A stretch of DNA of 64,000 nt from Streptococcus sp. 29887. Lineage in GTDB: Bacteria; Bacillota; Bacilli; Lactobacillales; Streptococcaceae. A program made the translations under genes and the position numbers. The DNA lies in contig NZ_CP118735.1 in assembly GCF_032595075.1 (NCBI RefSeq), positions 152,001 to 216,000 of the forward strand, given 5' to 3'. Within the stretch, counting starts at the first letter, position 1, and each line of letters opens with the position of its first letter. Of the stretch, positions 1-10,042 are shown piece by piece. Under the pieces are notes generated by a model, which worked only from the letters and a program-made list of their open reading frames with translations, searched no databases and had not been told where the DNA came from.

Positions 1-18
1 GTATTCTTATAGTTTATC

Positions 19-34
19 ATAAAAGCGCTTTCTT
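19..34. promoter_or_regulatory. cre-like site (CcpA)
   Basis: The sequence ATAAAAGCGCTTTCTT matches the catabolite-responsive element core (AAGCGCTTT) with one altered outer base. It lies beyond the 3' end of ecsB, so if functional it probably serves a gene outside the left edge. Only the match is seen; the function is inferred. Confidence 0.45.
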
Positions 35-74
35 GAAAAGACTAGACCTGGATACTCCATAAAAATAGTTATAG

Positions 75-1700
75 TTATCCCTTCAATCTAAAGGTCTGCG
101 GAGCTTTTTTCAGTAAAATCCAGTAGCCGATGCTGACATAGGCAATCATGGCAAGGGAAACCAGCAGGATATAGGTGTGACTGCCTAGGTCCAGCTGGGT
201 ATTGAGATAGGCTACCCAGTAGAGAGCGCCACTGAGAAATTTATAGACTGGGTTGACAACCTCCATGTCCTTGGTAAAGGGTTGGAGAATATAGTAGATA
301 AAGAGATCGTGGAAGGAAAATAGGGCTGTTAGACTCAGCAGGAGCAGAGCAGTTAGGAGATAGGTTTCAATAGGTAGCTGCGCTCTAGTAAAGATGATGA
401 GGGCCAATAATAGAGATCCTGAGAATGCAGCATTTAATTTTACAGTTTGCAGAAAACGATAATGGAAGCCTGCAATAATGGTTTTTGCTTCGCGGTAAAA
501 TGGATAGTGGAGCATGGAAATATCGCAATTAACAAAGACCATCTGTGCGACAGCCTTACCCATGGAGGCGGCATACATGACCATGAAAGCAAAAGGCAGT
601 CCCTCGATATAGTTGGTATTGCTTATCTGAATGTCATCTTTTGAGAACCAACGAATTCCTTCAATAAAAAGTACAATAGCCAAAAGACAACCCAAGCGAA
701 AATGCAGTTTTTTCGTAAGGACAGAACGATAGCGGTCAAATAGCAGAGCGTTTAAGTAGGTCATGCCTGACAGGTGGGACAGGTCTTTTCCTGTTTCAGC
801 ATTGAGTTTTGCCTGCATCTGCAAACCTTGTCGGGTGTACTCGTTCCCTTTGGTCATCTCAAAAATTTTCTTATCCATCTGCAAGGACTGGTCCATACAA
901 TATTGGAGATAGTCTAGGTGATTGGTCTGACCTTGGATATACCGATAACCCAACCAAGTCAATATCAGTTGACTGATAAAAATCGGAATCAAGAGGCTGG
1001 TTGAGAGGCTATCTCGGAAAAGAATCAACACGAAAAAACTGCCGAAGCCAATCGCGATTGAAGCCCAGACTGGCCAGGAATGTTGCTTGAAAAAGATATT
1101 TCGATTGAAGAGAAGACGATTGAGTGCCTGCCCACTAAAATGCCCACTAGGGACAATCAGTAAGCCGGCTGGTAAATAGAGGGGGTTTTTGGTGAGCACA
1201 CAATAAACCAACAGGGCTGGAAGGTAGTAAAGACTAGTCAAGATGGGCTCAACAAAGAGTTGGCTTTGGATAAACTGGCCATGCGACAGCCTAAACTGCT
1301 GCATGAACTCTCTATCAGACTTGTTTATGAAGGGTTGGAAGCTCTGGCTGAAGCGATTGATAAAACCGACGGAGAGGCAAAGGAGCAGAAAACCCAAAAG
1401 CCAGGTGTCGGGATGGATATCCACCAAAGATGGTTCGCCGGTCAACAGGAGGTTTAACCAAGAGCAGGCGAAAAGAAAATGAAGCAGAATCCAGAAACCT
1501 TTTATGAGAAAACGACTGGGGATGGAGAGAATGTGCAGGAATAAAAAGAGAGCGGACTTAACACTGTAAGACTTGAAAATACTCTCTGGAATGCTCTGGC
1601 CTACAAGTGGCAGTTTTCGCAGGTAGTAGAAAAATCCGTTGACGGTCCGATAGAGGTTGTACTTTTCCTGATACCAAAAATAACGTAGAATGGTTTTCAT
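75..1700 (-). CDS. ecsB: ABC transporter permease EcsB
   Basis: This 541-residue integral membrane protein is the permease partner of the EcsA ATPase encoded immediately upstream. It begins with the characteristic basic N-terminus (MKTILRYFWYQEKYNLYRT) and has many hydrophobic segments across its length, with a long soluble stretch around residues 250-310. In Bacillus, EcsAB affects protein secretion, intramembrane proteolysis and competence; the streptococcal role is less defined. The start follows an AGGAGGAG-like ribosome site 9 bp beyond the ecsA stop, so ecsA and ecsB form one operon. The substrate cannot be deduced. Confidence 0.9.
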   Translation of the reverse strand: MKTILRYFWYQEKYNLYRTVNGFFYYLRKLPLVGQSIPESIFKSYSVKSALFLFLHILSIPSRFLIKGFWILLHFLFACSWLNLLLTGEPSLVDIHPDTWLLGFLLLCLSVGFINRFSQSFQPFINKSDREFMQQFRLSHGQFIQSQLFVEPILTSLYYLPALLVYCVLTKNPLYLPAGLLIVPSGHFSGQALNRLLFNRNIFFKQHSWPVWASIAIGFGSFFVLILFRDSLSTSLLIPIFISQLILTWLGYRYIQGQTNHLDYLQYCMDQSLQMDKKIFEMTKGNEYTRQGLQMQAKLNAETGKDLSHLSGMTYLNALLFDRYRSVLTKKLHFRLGCLLAIVLFIEGIRWFSKDDIQISNTNYIEGLPFAFMVMYAASMGKAVAQMVFVNCDISMLHYPFYREAKTIIAGFHYRFLQTVKLNAAFSGSLLLALIIFTRAQLPIETYLLTALLLLSLTALFSFHDLFIYYILQPFTKDMEVVNPVYKFLSGALYWVAYLNTQLDLGSHTYILLVSLAMIAYVSIGYWILLKKAPQTFRLKG

Positions 1701-1709
1701 AAGCTCCTC

Positions 1710-2408
1710 CTAGTCTGCTGTCAAGAGGGCAACCACTTCCTGTTCAAAATCAGGATCGTGGAGCTTGTCACTCGGAACTGATTGCAATTCTTGGTGATGG
1801 AGCAAAACAATCTCGTCACAGAGATCTTGAGCTAGCTGTAAAATGTGGGTAGAAAAGATGACAACAGAATCCTTCTTAGCCTCTCGAATCAGCTGTTTAA
1901 ACTCGTGGGCTGCCACAGGGTCAAAGGAAGTCAGTGGCTCATCCAAGAGAAGAACAGGTGGCTGGACAATCAAGGACAGGAGCAACTGGACCTTGTTCTG
2001 CATACCGTGGGAAAAATCCTTGAGCAGGCGATGTTGGTCTTCTTCTCCGATACCGACCAAGTTCAGCCATTCTTCTGGACTACGAGGAGATTTGAGTTTA
2101 TCCTTGTGAATATCCATATAGAAACGGACAAACTCATAGGCGGTCATAAAGGCAGGCAGTTGTGGGTAGGTTTGGGTAAATCCGATGTCCGTATTATCGT
2201 AGTCAAGGACTTCCTCGCCCTCTACAAACCGAATATTGCCACCATCCAAGGTCAGATTGCGGGCAATGCAGTTGAACAAGGTCGTCTTACCAGCTCCGTT
2301 CCGCCCCAGCAAACCGTAAATCTTGCCTTGTTCGAAGGTAAAGGAAGTATCTTCCAAAATGATTTTATGGTCGAATTTCTTGGAAACAGAAGATAGTTTC
2401 AGTTGCAT
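1710..2408 (-). CDS. ecsA: ABC transporter ATP-binding protein EcsA
   Basis: ATPase subunit of the Ecs transporter, predicted at the cytoplasmic face with EcsB. Walker A is visible as GRNGAGKT near residue 37, the signature region as FSHGMQNKVQ, and Walker B as VLLLDEP. The chosen ATG lies 7 nt after GAGGAG; a TTG two codons upstream would overlap that spacing and is less likely. The length (232 aa) is usual for the family. The gene is followed at once by ecsB on the same strand. Confidence 0.92.
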   Translation of the reverse strand: MQLKLSSVSKKFDHKIILEDTSFTFEQGKIYGLLGRNGAGKTTLFNCIARNLTLDGGNIRFVEGEEVLDYDNTDIGFTQTYPQLPAFMTAYEFVRFYMDIHKDKLKSPRSPEEWLNLVGIGEEDQHRLLKDFSHGMQNKVQLLLSLIVQPPVLLLDEPLTSFDPVAAHEFKQLIREAKKDSVVIFSTHILQLAQDLCDEIVLLHHQELQSVPSDKLHDPDFEQEVVALLTAD

Positions 2409-2460
2409 AGCCAATCTCCTCTTGTTATATTGTTATGGATTTATCGTACAATAAAAAACA

Positions 2461-2491
2461 AAAAAATTCAAGCAGATTTTTGCTTGAATTT
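2461..2491 (-). terminator. Terminator of the flavoprotein gene
   Basis: An 11-bp perfect inverted repeat (AAATTCAAGCA / TGCTTGAATTT) with a 6-nt loop is followed on the minus strand by a T run. It lies just downstream of the flavoprotein stop and upstream of ecsA. Confidence 0.8.
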
Positions 2492-2501
2492 GATGTAAAA
2501 A

Positions 2502-3689
<1,188 letters not shown>

Positions 3690-3851
3690 TATTTTTATCA
3701 AGAAAGTAGTTTGGGTCTTTGCTATGATTTGTGGAATTTTTCCTTGAGATAGTAGAGGACGATTGCAGAGCGAAGGGAGTATAATGAAACTGAGGAAGTC
3801 TAGTTTTTATTAGATATCCAATCTGTAAATTAAAGGAAAATAGGTGGTAGC

Positions 3852-5252
3852 ATGGCAGGCGAGCAAAGAGAGTATCGTTTTCCAGAAGGTTTTTTGTGGG
3901 GGTCTTCTACTTCAGGGCCTCAAAGTGAAGGAAGTGTAGCTGGTGATGGAAAGGGGTGGAATAACTGGGATTACTGGTATCGTCAGGCACCGGAGCTCTT
4001 TCACCAGCAAATAGGACCAGAACAAACATCGACTTTCTATGAACATTTCCAGTCAGATTTGGATTTGTTGGTGGCAACGGGTCATAGCATCTTTCGGACC
4101 TCTATTCAATGGTCGCGCCTCATTCCAGAGGGTATGGGGGAGGTCAATCCGCAAGCTGTGGCCTTTTATCGGGCTGTTTTTACAGGCATTCGAGAGCGTG
4201 GGATAAAGTTGTTGGTCAATCTTTATCATTTTGATTTGCCCTATGTCTTGCAGGAAAAGGGCGGCTGGGAAAATAAGGAGATTGTTTGGGCCTATGAGGC
4301 CTACGCTCGCCAGTGTTTCAGTCTATTTGGGGATCTGGTAGATCATTGGATTACCTTTAATGAACCTATTGTTCCAGTTGAATGTGGCTATCTAGGTAAT
4401 TACCATTACCCTTGCAAGGTTGATGCCAAGGCTGCCGTGGCGGTAGCCTACCATACGCAATTAGCTAGTTCTTTGGCAGTTCGGGCCTGTCACCAACTAC
4501 ATCCAGACCACAAAATCTCTATTGTTCTCAATCTTACTCCTGCCTATCCAAGAAGTCAGAGTTCAGAAGATATACAGGCGGCGCGGCTTGCTGAGCTATT
4601 TCAAACGAGAAGCTTTTTGGACCCATCTGTTTTAGGACAATACCCGAGGGAACTGGTTGACATCATTGAGAAACACGGCTTGCGTCCAGAAACCACAGAG
4701 GAGGAATTGACCATCATCAGAGAAAATAGGGTTGACTTCTTGGGGGTAAATTATTACCAGCCACTGCGCGTGCAGGCTCCTTCAGAAGATGGATGGAACG
4801 GAGAGGTCCCTTTCCTATCCCAATATTTTGCACCTTATGATAAGCCTGACAAGAAAATAAATCCTCATAGGGGCTGGGAAATTTACGAAGAAGGGTTATA
4901 TGACATTGCCAAAAATATCAAGGAAAACTATGGCAATATCGAATGGTTGGTAACGGAGAATGGCATGGGAGTCGAAGGGGAAGATGTTTTTGAAGAAAAT
5001 GGAATAATTCAGGATGACTATAGGATTCACTTCATGGAAGACCATTTAATCCAGCTCCATCGAGGTATTGTAGAAGGGGCAAACTGTAAGGGGTATATGG
5101 TCTGGACCTTTATCGACTGCTGGTCTTGGTTAAATGCCTATAAAAATAGATACGGACTTATTTCCTTGGATATTGAAACACAGAAACGAACTATAAAAAA
5201 ATCGGGACATTGGTTCAAACAAGTAAGTGAAGAGAACGGATTTACAAGATAG
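3852..5252 (+). CDS. Glycoside hydrolase family 1, 6-phospho-beta-glucosidase type
   Basis: A 466-residue GH1 enzyme predicted to hydrolyse phosphorylated (PTS-imported) beta-glucosides in the cytoplasm. The family N-terminus is present (FPEGFLWGSSTSGPQSEGS). The acid/base motif appears as FNEP near residue 170 and the nucleophile motif as TENG near residue 372. No PTS gene lies beside it, so the sugar is not shown by context. A TATAAT box at 3780-3785 and a GGTGG ribosome site precede the ATG. Whether it prefers phosphorylated or free glucosides is inferred from family usage in streptococci. Confidence 0.85.
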   Translation: MAGEQREYRFPEGFLWGSSTSGPQSEGSVAGDGKGWNNWDYWYRQAPELFHQQIGPEQTSTFYEHFQSDLDLLVATGHSIFRTSIQWSRLIPEGMGEVNPQAVAFYRAVFTGIRERGIKLLVNLYHFDLPYVLQEKGGWENKEIVWAYEAYARQCFSLFGDLVDHWITFNEPIVPVECGYLGNYHYPCKVDAKAAVAVAYHTQLASSLAVRACHQLHPDHKISIVLNLTPAYPRSQSSEDIQAARLAELFQTRSFLDPSVLGQYPRELVDIIEKHGLRPETTEEELTIIRENRVDFLGVNYYQPLRVQAPSEDGWNGEVPFLSQYFAPYDKPDKKINPHRGWEIYEEGLYDIAKNIKENYGNIEWLVTENGMGVEGEDVFEENGIIQDDYRIHFMEDHLIQLHRGIVEGANCKGYMVWTFIDCWSWLNAYKNRYGLISLDIETQKRTIKKSGHWFKQVSEENGFTR

Positions 5253-5364
5253 CTAGAGGGTGATAGTCTTGTTTTGGAAATCTCCCATAATTTGACAGAA
5301 CTTGGGCTTTTGTGGTAATATTTTAATGATACAAACTATGAGAAATCTAAGTACCGAGGATATT

Positions 5365-5859
5365 ATGGGAATCGAAAAAACAGTCAGCGAATTAGCTGAG
5401 ATTTTGGGAGTGAGCCGCCAGGCTATGAATAATCGCGTAAAGTCACTTCCGGAAGAATTTGTAGATAAAAATGATAAAGGTGTAACGGTTGTCAATCGTG
5501 CTGGCTTGATTGAGCTAGAAAAAATCTATAAGACGACGATTTTTGAAGATGAGCCGATTAGCGATGAAGTTAAGCACCGTGAAATGATGGAAATTCTGGT
5601 GGATGAGAAGAATTCTGAGATTATCCGTCTATATAGTCAACTAAAGGCCAAGGACAAGCAGCTAGCTGAAAAGGATGAACAGTTGCGGGTAAAAGATATC
5701 CAGATTGCCGAGAAGGACAAGCAGATTGACCAACAGCAGCAATTGACCCTCAAAGCCATGGCAGACAAGGATGTCCTCAAGCTAGAGCTGGAAGAAGTCA
5801 AGGCTCAGGCAGAAGGCGTCCAAACCAAAGGCTTCTTTGCACGTTTATTTGGAAGATAG
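5365..5859 (+). CDS. rocS: RocS-like chromosome segregation regulator (DUF536)
   Basis: A 164-residue protein with three visible parts: an N-terminal winged-helix-like DNA-binding region (SELAEILGVSRQAMNNRVKS), a central coiled coil rich in heptad K/E/Q repeats (roughly residues 65-140), and a C-terminal amphipathic tail (KGFFARLFGR). This is the architecture of pneumococcal RocS, which links the nucleoid to the membrane and works with ParB and the capsule kinase system. The ATG chosen follows GAGG at 7 nt. A longer frame from 5302 exists but lacks a ribosome site. The assignment to RocS rests on architecture and remembered similarity. Confidence 0.75.
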   Translation: MGIEKTVSELAEILGVSRQAMNNRVKSLPEEFVDKNDKGVTVVNRAGLIELEKIYKTTIFEDEPISDEVKHREMMEILVDEKNSEIIRLYSQLKAKDKQLAEKDEQLRVKDIQIAEKDKQIDQQQQLTLKAMADKDVLKLELEEVKAQAEGVQTKGFFARLFGR

Positions 5860-5865
5860 ATAAGT

Positions 5866-5897
5866 AAAAAATCAAGCTCTTAGGAACTTGATTTTTT
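5866..5897. terminator. Bidirectional terminator, rocS / acetyltransferase
   Basis: An 11-bp perfect inverted repeat (AAAAAATCAAG / CTTGATTTTTT) with A and T runs on both sides serves two convergent genes. The stop codon of the acetyltransferase lies in the loop. Confidence 0.85.
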
Positions 5898-6428
5898 CTT
5901 TTGTTCTAGCCATTCTTCTCTCAGAATTCCATATTTGACTGAATCGTGATACTGGCCTTGCCAGTAGCGGACTTTTCGGATTTGGGCTTCCATGGTCATG
6001 CCTAATTTTTCAGCAGTCCGCATCATGCCCTTGTTACCAGACCAAGTGGTTAGTCCGATGTGTTCTAATTCTGTAAAATGCTGGAAAATGGTATCAATCC
6101 AGAGCCCAAGGGCCGCGGTACCATATCCTTTTCCCCAGACCTTATCATCATGGATTTCTATTCCGATTTCTAACCAGCGTGTCGGTTTGCATTCCCAGTA
6201 ATAAGAAACAAAGCCGATAGGTTGTTGGTTCACCAGGATGGCCCTAACGCACTCTTTTTGTAACCACTGGTAGAGTTCCAGTGCTTGAAAGTTTTCAAAA
6301 GTAGCGCAGGCCTGGTAGTCATCAAAATAGGGGGCCGCAAATTCTTTCCAGCGGGGTGCGGCTTGACGGTAACCAATCTCCCAAAGTCTATGTAAATAGC
6401 TTTCATTCATAGGTGCAATCGTAATCAT
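5880..6428 (-). CDS. GNAT-family N-acetyltransferase (RimJ/RimL type)
   Basis: A 182-residue acetyltransferase of the GNAT fold. The acetyl-CoA binding stretch is visible as VWGKGYGTAALGLWI (around residue 112), followed by the typical GLTTWSGNKGMMRTAEKLGM helix and VRYWQGQYHDSVKYGIL strands seen in RimJ/RimL-like enzymes acting on amino groups of proteins or small molecules. The acceptor cannot be told from sequence. The gene is monocistronic and convergent with rocS. Confidence 0.82.
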   Translation of the reverse strand: MITIAPMNESYLHRLWEIGYRQAAPRWKEFAAPYFDDYQACATFENFQALELYQWLQKECVRAILVNQQPIGFVSYYWECKPTRWLEIGIEIHDDKVWGKGYGTAALGLWIDTIFQHFTELEHIGLTTWSGNKGMMRTAEKLGMTMEAQIRKVRYWQGQYHDSVKYGILREEWLEQKKKSSS

Positions 6429-6507
6429 GAGTACCTCCCTTATTTTTCTAGTCTAGCATATTTACGACACCCTTGCAATTCCTTGTAGAATATGGGAAAC
6501 TAGGTAT

Positions 6508-8268
6508 ATGAAAAAGATACGACGAACATTCCAGAAAGTGTATTACAATTTAGATAAGATTTTACTGCTCTTTTTTACCCTCTTTTCCGTGATGGAGTTT
6601 GTCTGGATACCGCTAAATTCCTGGGTTTCCGAAGGATTGTTGGCCATGACGGGTCATGCTTATCTTTCTCCGACAAATTTTTTCTCCGTTCTCTCTGAAA
6701 ATATCTTGGTGACAGGCCTCTTTATTCTTTTATTCCTCGTCAATCTAGCTATTGCCTACTTGGAACTTGCTCTGCTATTTTCCGGAGTAGGCCAGCTCCT
6801 AGACCAGAGGGTTAAGCATTTTCCGGATTATGTGAGGGATATGAGGGACAGTATGCTGGATATTATCAGACATAGTAGTGTGCCCAAGGTGCTTTTTCTC
6901 CTCTTTTATTCGGTCATTCTCCTGCCCTTTCTTCGACGGATTTTAAATATCTACTATTTCAATAAGATTGTGGTTCCCCAGTTCTTGATTGACCATTTTT
7001 CCAATACTTTGTGGCTGGCAGTCTTGATTTTCCTCTCTTTTATACTCTTCTTTTGGTTGGCAGCTCGCTTCATGTACGCCCTGCCCAAGATTTATTTTGA
7101 ACACAGGGGTGTCAAAGAGTCCATCGCTTATTCATGGGAGAGGACAAGGGGCTGGCAGCAGGTCCGTTCCATGGGTAAATTATTCTGGTTGGTGACCCTT
7201 CCGGTCTTTCTGTTCTCAATCGGCGGCACCTTACTTTACGAACTGCAATTAGTAGTCGAAAAAATAGCTCCTCAGCTGTCATTTCCCCTAGCCGTCTTCT
7301 CCTATATTCTCCTCAAATTGCTCTACTACGGTGTTGTTTCCCTCTTCATGATTGGCTTTATCAGTTATGTGACGGGCATGAAACTGCCTTCTTACCGACG
7401 GAAACGGCTCCGTTACCGCCTCCGTCTGACCATCTTGGCAGTGTCTAGTCTGGTTTTTGGTATTCAGGGCAGTCTGGCCCTCCACTATCCCTTTGATAGC
7501 CTACCGGTGACCATTTCCCATCGCGGGGTGGACGCTGGAAATGCTGTGCAGAACTCAATTGAGGCTCTGGAAGAAACCTCTCAGCTCCAGCCAGACTACA
7601 TTGAGATGGACATTCAGGAAACCAAGGACGGTCAGTTTGTGGTCATGCATGATACAGACTTGATGGCTTTGACGGGAAATCCCGGAGGTACACATGATTA
7701 TAGCCTAGCAGAGATGACTACCATGACTGCATCCGAAAATGGCATGACAGCTCCAGTCCCTTCTTTTGATACTTATCTTGATAGGGCGGATGCCTTAGGG
7801 CAAAAATTATTGGTGGAAATCAAAGTGACCAAGCAGGATTCACCAGAATTGACCAAGAACTTCCTGAAAAAATATGGACAACGCTTGTTAGCCAAGGGGC
7901 ATCAAATTCAATCTCTGGATTACAAAACGATTATAGAAGTCAAAGAGTACAGTAAAAAGCTGGTATCATTCTTCATCCTCCCTTTCAACTCCATTTATCC
8001 CACGACAGTAGCAGACGGCTACACCATGGAATATACATCCTTGGATCAAAACTTTATCCTAAAGTCATGGATTAAGGGAAAATCTGTTTATACTTGGACT
8101 GCCAATGATGAGGAGACCATGACAAAGATGGTCATGTTGCAGGTGGATGGTATCATAACGGACAATATGACGGAATTGAAAGCCTTGTTGGAAGATGTTA
8201 AGATTCACCGCAGATATGCCGACCTCTTTTTCCTACAATTTCAATCCCTACTCTATCATTTTGAATAA
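6508..8268 (+). CDS. Membrane-anchored glycerophosphodiester phosphodiesterase
   Basis: A 586-residue two-part protein. The first ~330 residues contain several transmembrane segments of the GlpQ-associated membrane domain. The last ~250 form a GDPD barrel, with the catalytic start ISHRGVDAGNAVQNSIEAL, the metal ligands in DYIEMDIQETKDG, the second histidine in FVVMHD, and LLVEIK further on. Such enzymes cut glycerophosphodiesters or polyglycerol-phosphate polymers to glycerol-3-phosphate. The orientation suggests a membrane-bound catalytic domain that could act on lipid or teichoic-acid turnover products. ATG at 6508 follows AACTAGGT, a weak ribosome site. Confidence 0.85.
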   Translation: MKKIRRTFQKVYYNLDKILLLFFTLFSVMEFVWIPLNSWVSEGLLAMTGHAYLSPTNFFSVLSENILVTGLFILLFLVNLAIAYLELALLFSGVGQLLDQRVKHFPDYVRDMRDSMLDIIRHSSVPKVLFLLFYSVILLPFLRRILNIYYFNKIVVPQFLIDHFSNTLWLAVLIFLSFILFFWLAARFMYALPKIYFEHRGVKESIAYSWERTRGWQQVRSMGKLFWLVTLPVFLFSIGGTLLYELQLVVEKIAPQLSFPLAVFSYILLKLLYYGVVSLFMIGFISYVTGMKLPSYRRKRLRYRLRLTILAVSSLVFGIQGSLALHYPFDSLPVTISHRGVDAGNAVQNSIEALEETSQLQPDYIEMDIQETKDGQFVVMHDTDLMALTGNPGGTHDYSLAEMTTMTASENGMTAPVPSFDTYLDRADALGQKLLVEIKVTKQDSPELTKNFLKKYGQRLLAKGHQIQSLDYKTIIEVKEYSKKLVSFFILPFNSIYPTTVADGYTMEYTSLDQNFILKSWIKGKSVYTWTANDEETMTKMVMLQVDGIITDNMTELKALLEDVKIHRRYADLFFLQFQSLLYHFE

Positions 8269-8271
8269 GCA

Positions 8272-8306
8272 AAAAACGCGTGGGCCTAGCCCAATCGCGT
8301 CTTTTT
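8272..8306. terminator. Terminator, GDPD / ybaB
   Basis: An inner hairpin TGGGC-CTA-GCCCA sits within an outer ACGCG/CGCGT stem, followed by TCTTTTT on the plus strand and preceded by an A run. It separates two convergent genes. Confidence 0.75.
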
Positions 8307-8311
8307 CTGTC

Positions 8312-8611
8312 TTAAAATGGTAATTTACCAGCAAAGGCCCCCAATTTTTTCTTAGTGGCATCGTCAATTTTTGAAAGAGCATCATTGACTGCTTGGATAG
8401 TCATATCCTGCAAGGTTTCAAGATCGTCAGCATCCACAACTTCAGGCTTGAAGTCGATAGAAACCAACTTTTTATCGCCAGTAAAAGTAGCAGTGACCAA
8501 GTCCTGCACAGAGTTACCAGTAAATTGAGTAGCTGCCAATTCAGCCTGGCTCTGCTCCATTTGCTTTTGAAGCTTCTGAGCCTGTTTCATCATTTGTTGC
8601 ATGTTCATCAT
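8312..8611 (-). CDS. YbaB/EbfC-family nucleoid-associated protein
   Basis: A small protein of about 99 residues, with an N-terminal methionine/glutamine-rich helix ([19 protein letters not shown]) and a conserved C-terminal [13 protein letters not shown] segment. YbaB/EbfC proteins are dimers with a tweezer-like shape that bind DNA with little sequence preference. In many bacteria the gene lies beside dnaX/recR, which is not so here. The start at MMNMQQ was chosen because GGAGG lies 11 nt upstream; a longer frame from 8629 would place its ATG inside that ribosome site. Confidence 0.88.
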   Translation of the reverse strand: MMNMQQMMKQAQKLQKQMEQSQAELAATQFTGNSVQDLVTATFTGDKKLVSIDFKPEVVDADDLETLQDMTIQAVNDALSKIDDATKKKLGAFAGKLPF

Positions 8612-8761
8612 AAGGGAATATTCCTCCATAAATAGTGATATGGAAGTATTATAGCATGTTTTTCAGTTTTTTTCTTTAATTTAGATAGATGTCATGGTTG
8701 GGTACACTGGGGAGATGTATTTTTAGCAAGCAACAAATTACATATATCAACCTATTTTAAA

Positions 8762-8790
8762 TTGACTTTGTAAGCACTTTCTTGTATAAT
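8762..8790 (+). promoter_or_regulatory. agaS promoter with overlapping cre site
   Basis: TTGACT (8762-8767) and TATAAT (8785-8790) are separated by 17 bp. Between them lies TGTAAGCACTTTCT (8769-8782), a close match to the CcpA catabolite-responsive element. A repressor bound there would cover the promoter spacer. The promoter is seen directly; CcpA control is inferred. Confidence 0.75.
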
Positions 8791-8831
8791 AAAAGAAAAA
8801 CTGGTTATAACCAGAAAAACAAGGAGGAGCT

Positions 8832-10001
8832 ATGTTCCGTTTAGCAAAAGAAGAATTAGAAAAATTGGGGGCCCATATCACAGCCACTGAGATTTACCAA
8901 CAGCCTGGCTTGTGGAAAGAGGCTCATCAACTCTATCTTGACCAGCTTGAGAAGATTGAGGGCTTCTTGAAGGCTATCAAGGATAAGCATGATTTTGTTC
9001 ATGTTATTTTTACGGGTGCTGGAACTTCAGACTTTGTTGGTCAAAGCATTGCAAATTATCTCAATCAAGTCAATGATTTGAAGCACATCCGTTTTTCTGC
9101 CATTGGTACAGTTGAATTGGTTGGTCGTCCACATGACTATTTACAGGCAGATGTGCCAACTATTTTGGTATCCTTTGCTCGTTCAGGTAATTCACCAGAA
9201 AGTGTGGCAGCAGTAGAAGTTGCCAAGCAATTGGTTGACCAGCTTTACCAAGTGACTATTACCTGTGCACCAGAGGGCAAATTGGCTCTTGCGGCTGAGG
9301 GGGATGCGGAAAATCTCCTGCTTTTGCAGCCTGCTGGTTCAAACGATAAGGGCTTTGCCATGACAGGTTCATACAGCTGTATGTCCCTGACTGCTCTGCT
9401 TGTCTTCTCACCAGCTAGCCAAGAAGAAAAAACTGCTTGGGTCGATACTATTGCCCGTCTAGGTCAAGATGTCTTGGACCGTGAGGATTATGTACAAGAG
9501 CTTGTTGATCTAGATTTTGAACGAGTGATTTACCTTGGTTCGGGTGGCTTCTATGGGGTAGCCCACGAAGCACAGCTCAAGATTTTGGAGCTGACTGCAG
9601 GTAAGATTGCGACCATGTATGAGTCACCACTTGGCTTCCGTCATGGTCCAAAATCCTTCATCAACGACAAGACTCTGATTTTCCTTCTTGCATCAAATGA
9701 TGCCTACACTCGTCAGTACGATGTGGACTTGCTCAATGAAGTCCATGGTGATGGCATAGCAGAGCGGATTGTTGCCTTGTCGGCTGATAAACTAGCAGGT
9801 ACAGAGGCAGCTAACTTTGTCTTGGCAGAAGGCGGAGCAGACCTGCCAGATGTCTTCCTGACCTTCCCTTACATCATCTTTGCCCAAACAGTATCAATTA
9901 TGGCAGCTATCAAGTGTAAGAACTTACCAGATACACCATCCCCAACAGGCACCGTAAACCGTGTGGTGCAGGGTGTAATTATTCATCCTTTGGAAAAATA
10001 G
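8832..10001 (+). CDS. agaS: AgaS-type SIS-domain sugar isomerase/deaminase
   Basis: A 389-residue cytoplasmic protein with two sugar-isomerase (SIS) domains. The first carries VIFTGAGTSDFVGQS and LVSFARSGNSPESVAA (residues ~57-120), the second IYLGSGGFYGVAHEAQLKILE and the YESPLGFRHGPKSF segment. AgaS proteins convert galactosamine-6-phosphate or related amino sugars to tagatose-6-phosphate and ammonia. In streptococci agaS can stand apart from its PTS genes, as here. It has a strong promoter with a CcpA-like site and an AAGGAGG ribosome site. The exact substrate is inferred. Confidence 0.85.
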   Translation: MFRLAKEELEKLGAHITATEIYQQPGLWKEAHQLYLDQLEKIEGFLKAIKDKHDFVHVIFTGAGTSDFVGQSIANYLNQVNDLKHIRFSAIGTVELVGRPHDYLQADVPTILVSFARSGNSPESVAAVEVAKQLVDQLYQVTITCAPEGKLALAAEGDAENLLLLQPAGSNDKGFAMTGSYSCMSLTALLVFSPASQEEKTAWVDTIARLGQDVLDREDYVQELVDLDFERVIYLGSGGFYGVAHEAQLKILELTAGKIATMYESPLGFRHGPKSFINDKTLIFLLASNDAYTRQYDVDLLNEVHGDGIAERIVALSADKLAGTEAANFVLAEGGADLPDVFLTFPYIIFAQTVSIMAAIKCKNLPDTPSPTGTVNRVVQGVIIHPLEK

Positions 10002-10008
10002 GCAGTTA

Positions 10009-10036
10009 AAAACGAGTTGCAGGTGCAGCTCGTTTT
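10009..10036. terminator. Terminator, agaS / pepX
   Basis: The arms AAAACGAG / CTCGTTTT surround an inner TGC/GCA pairing, with T runs in both directions between two convergent genes. Confidence 0.8.
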
Positions 10037-10042
10037 CGCGTG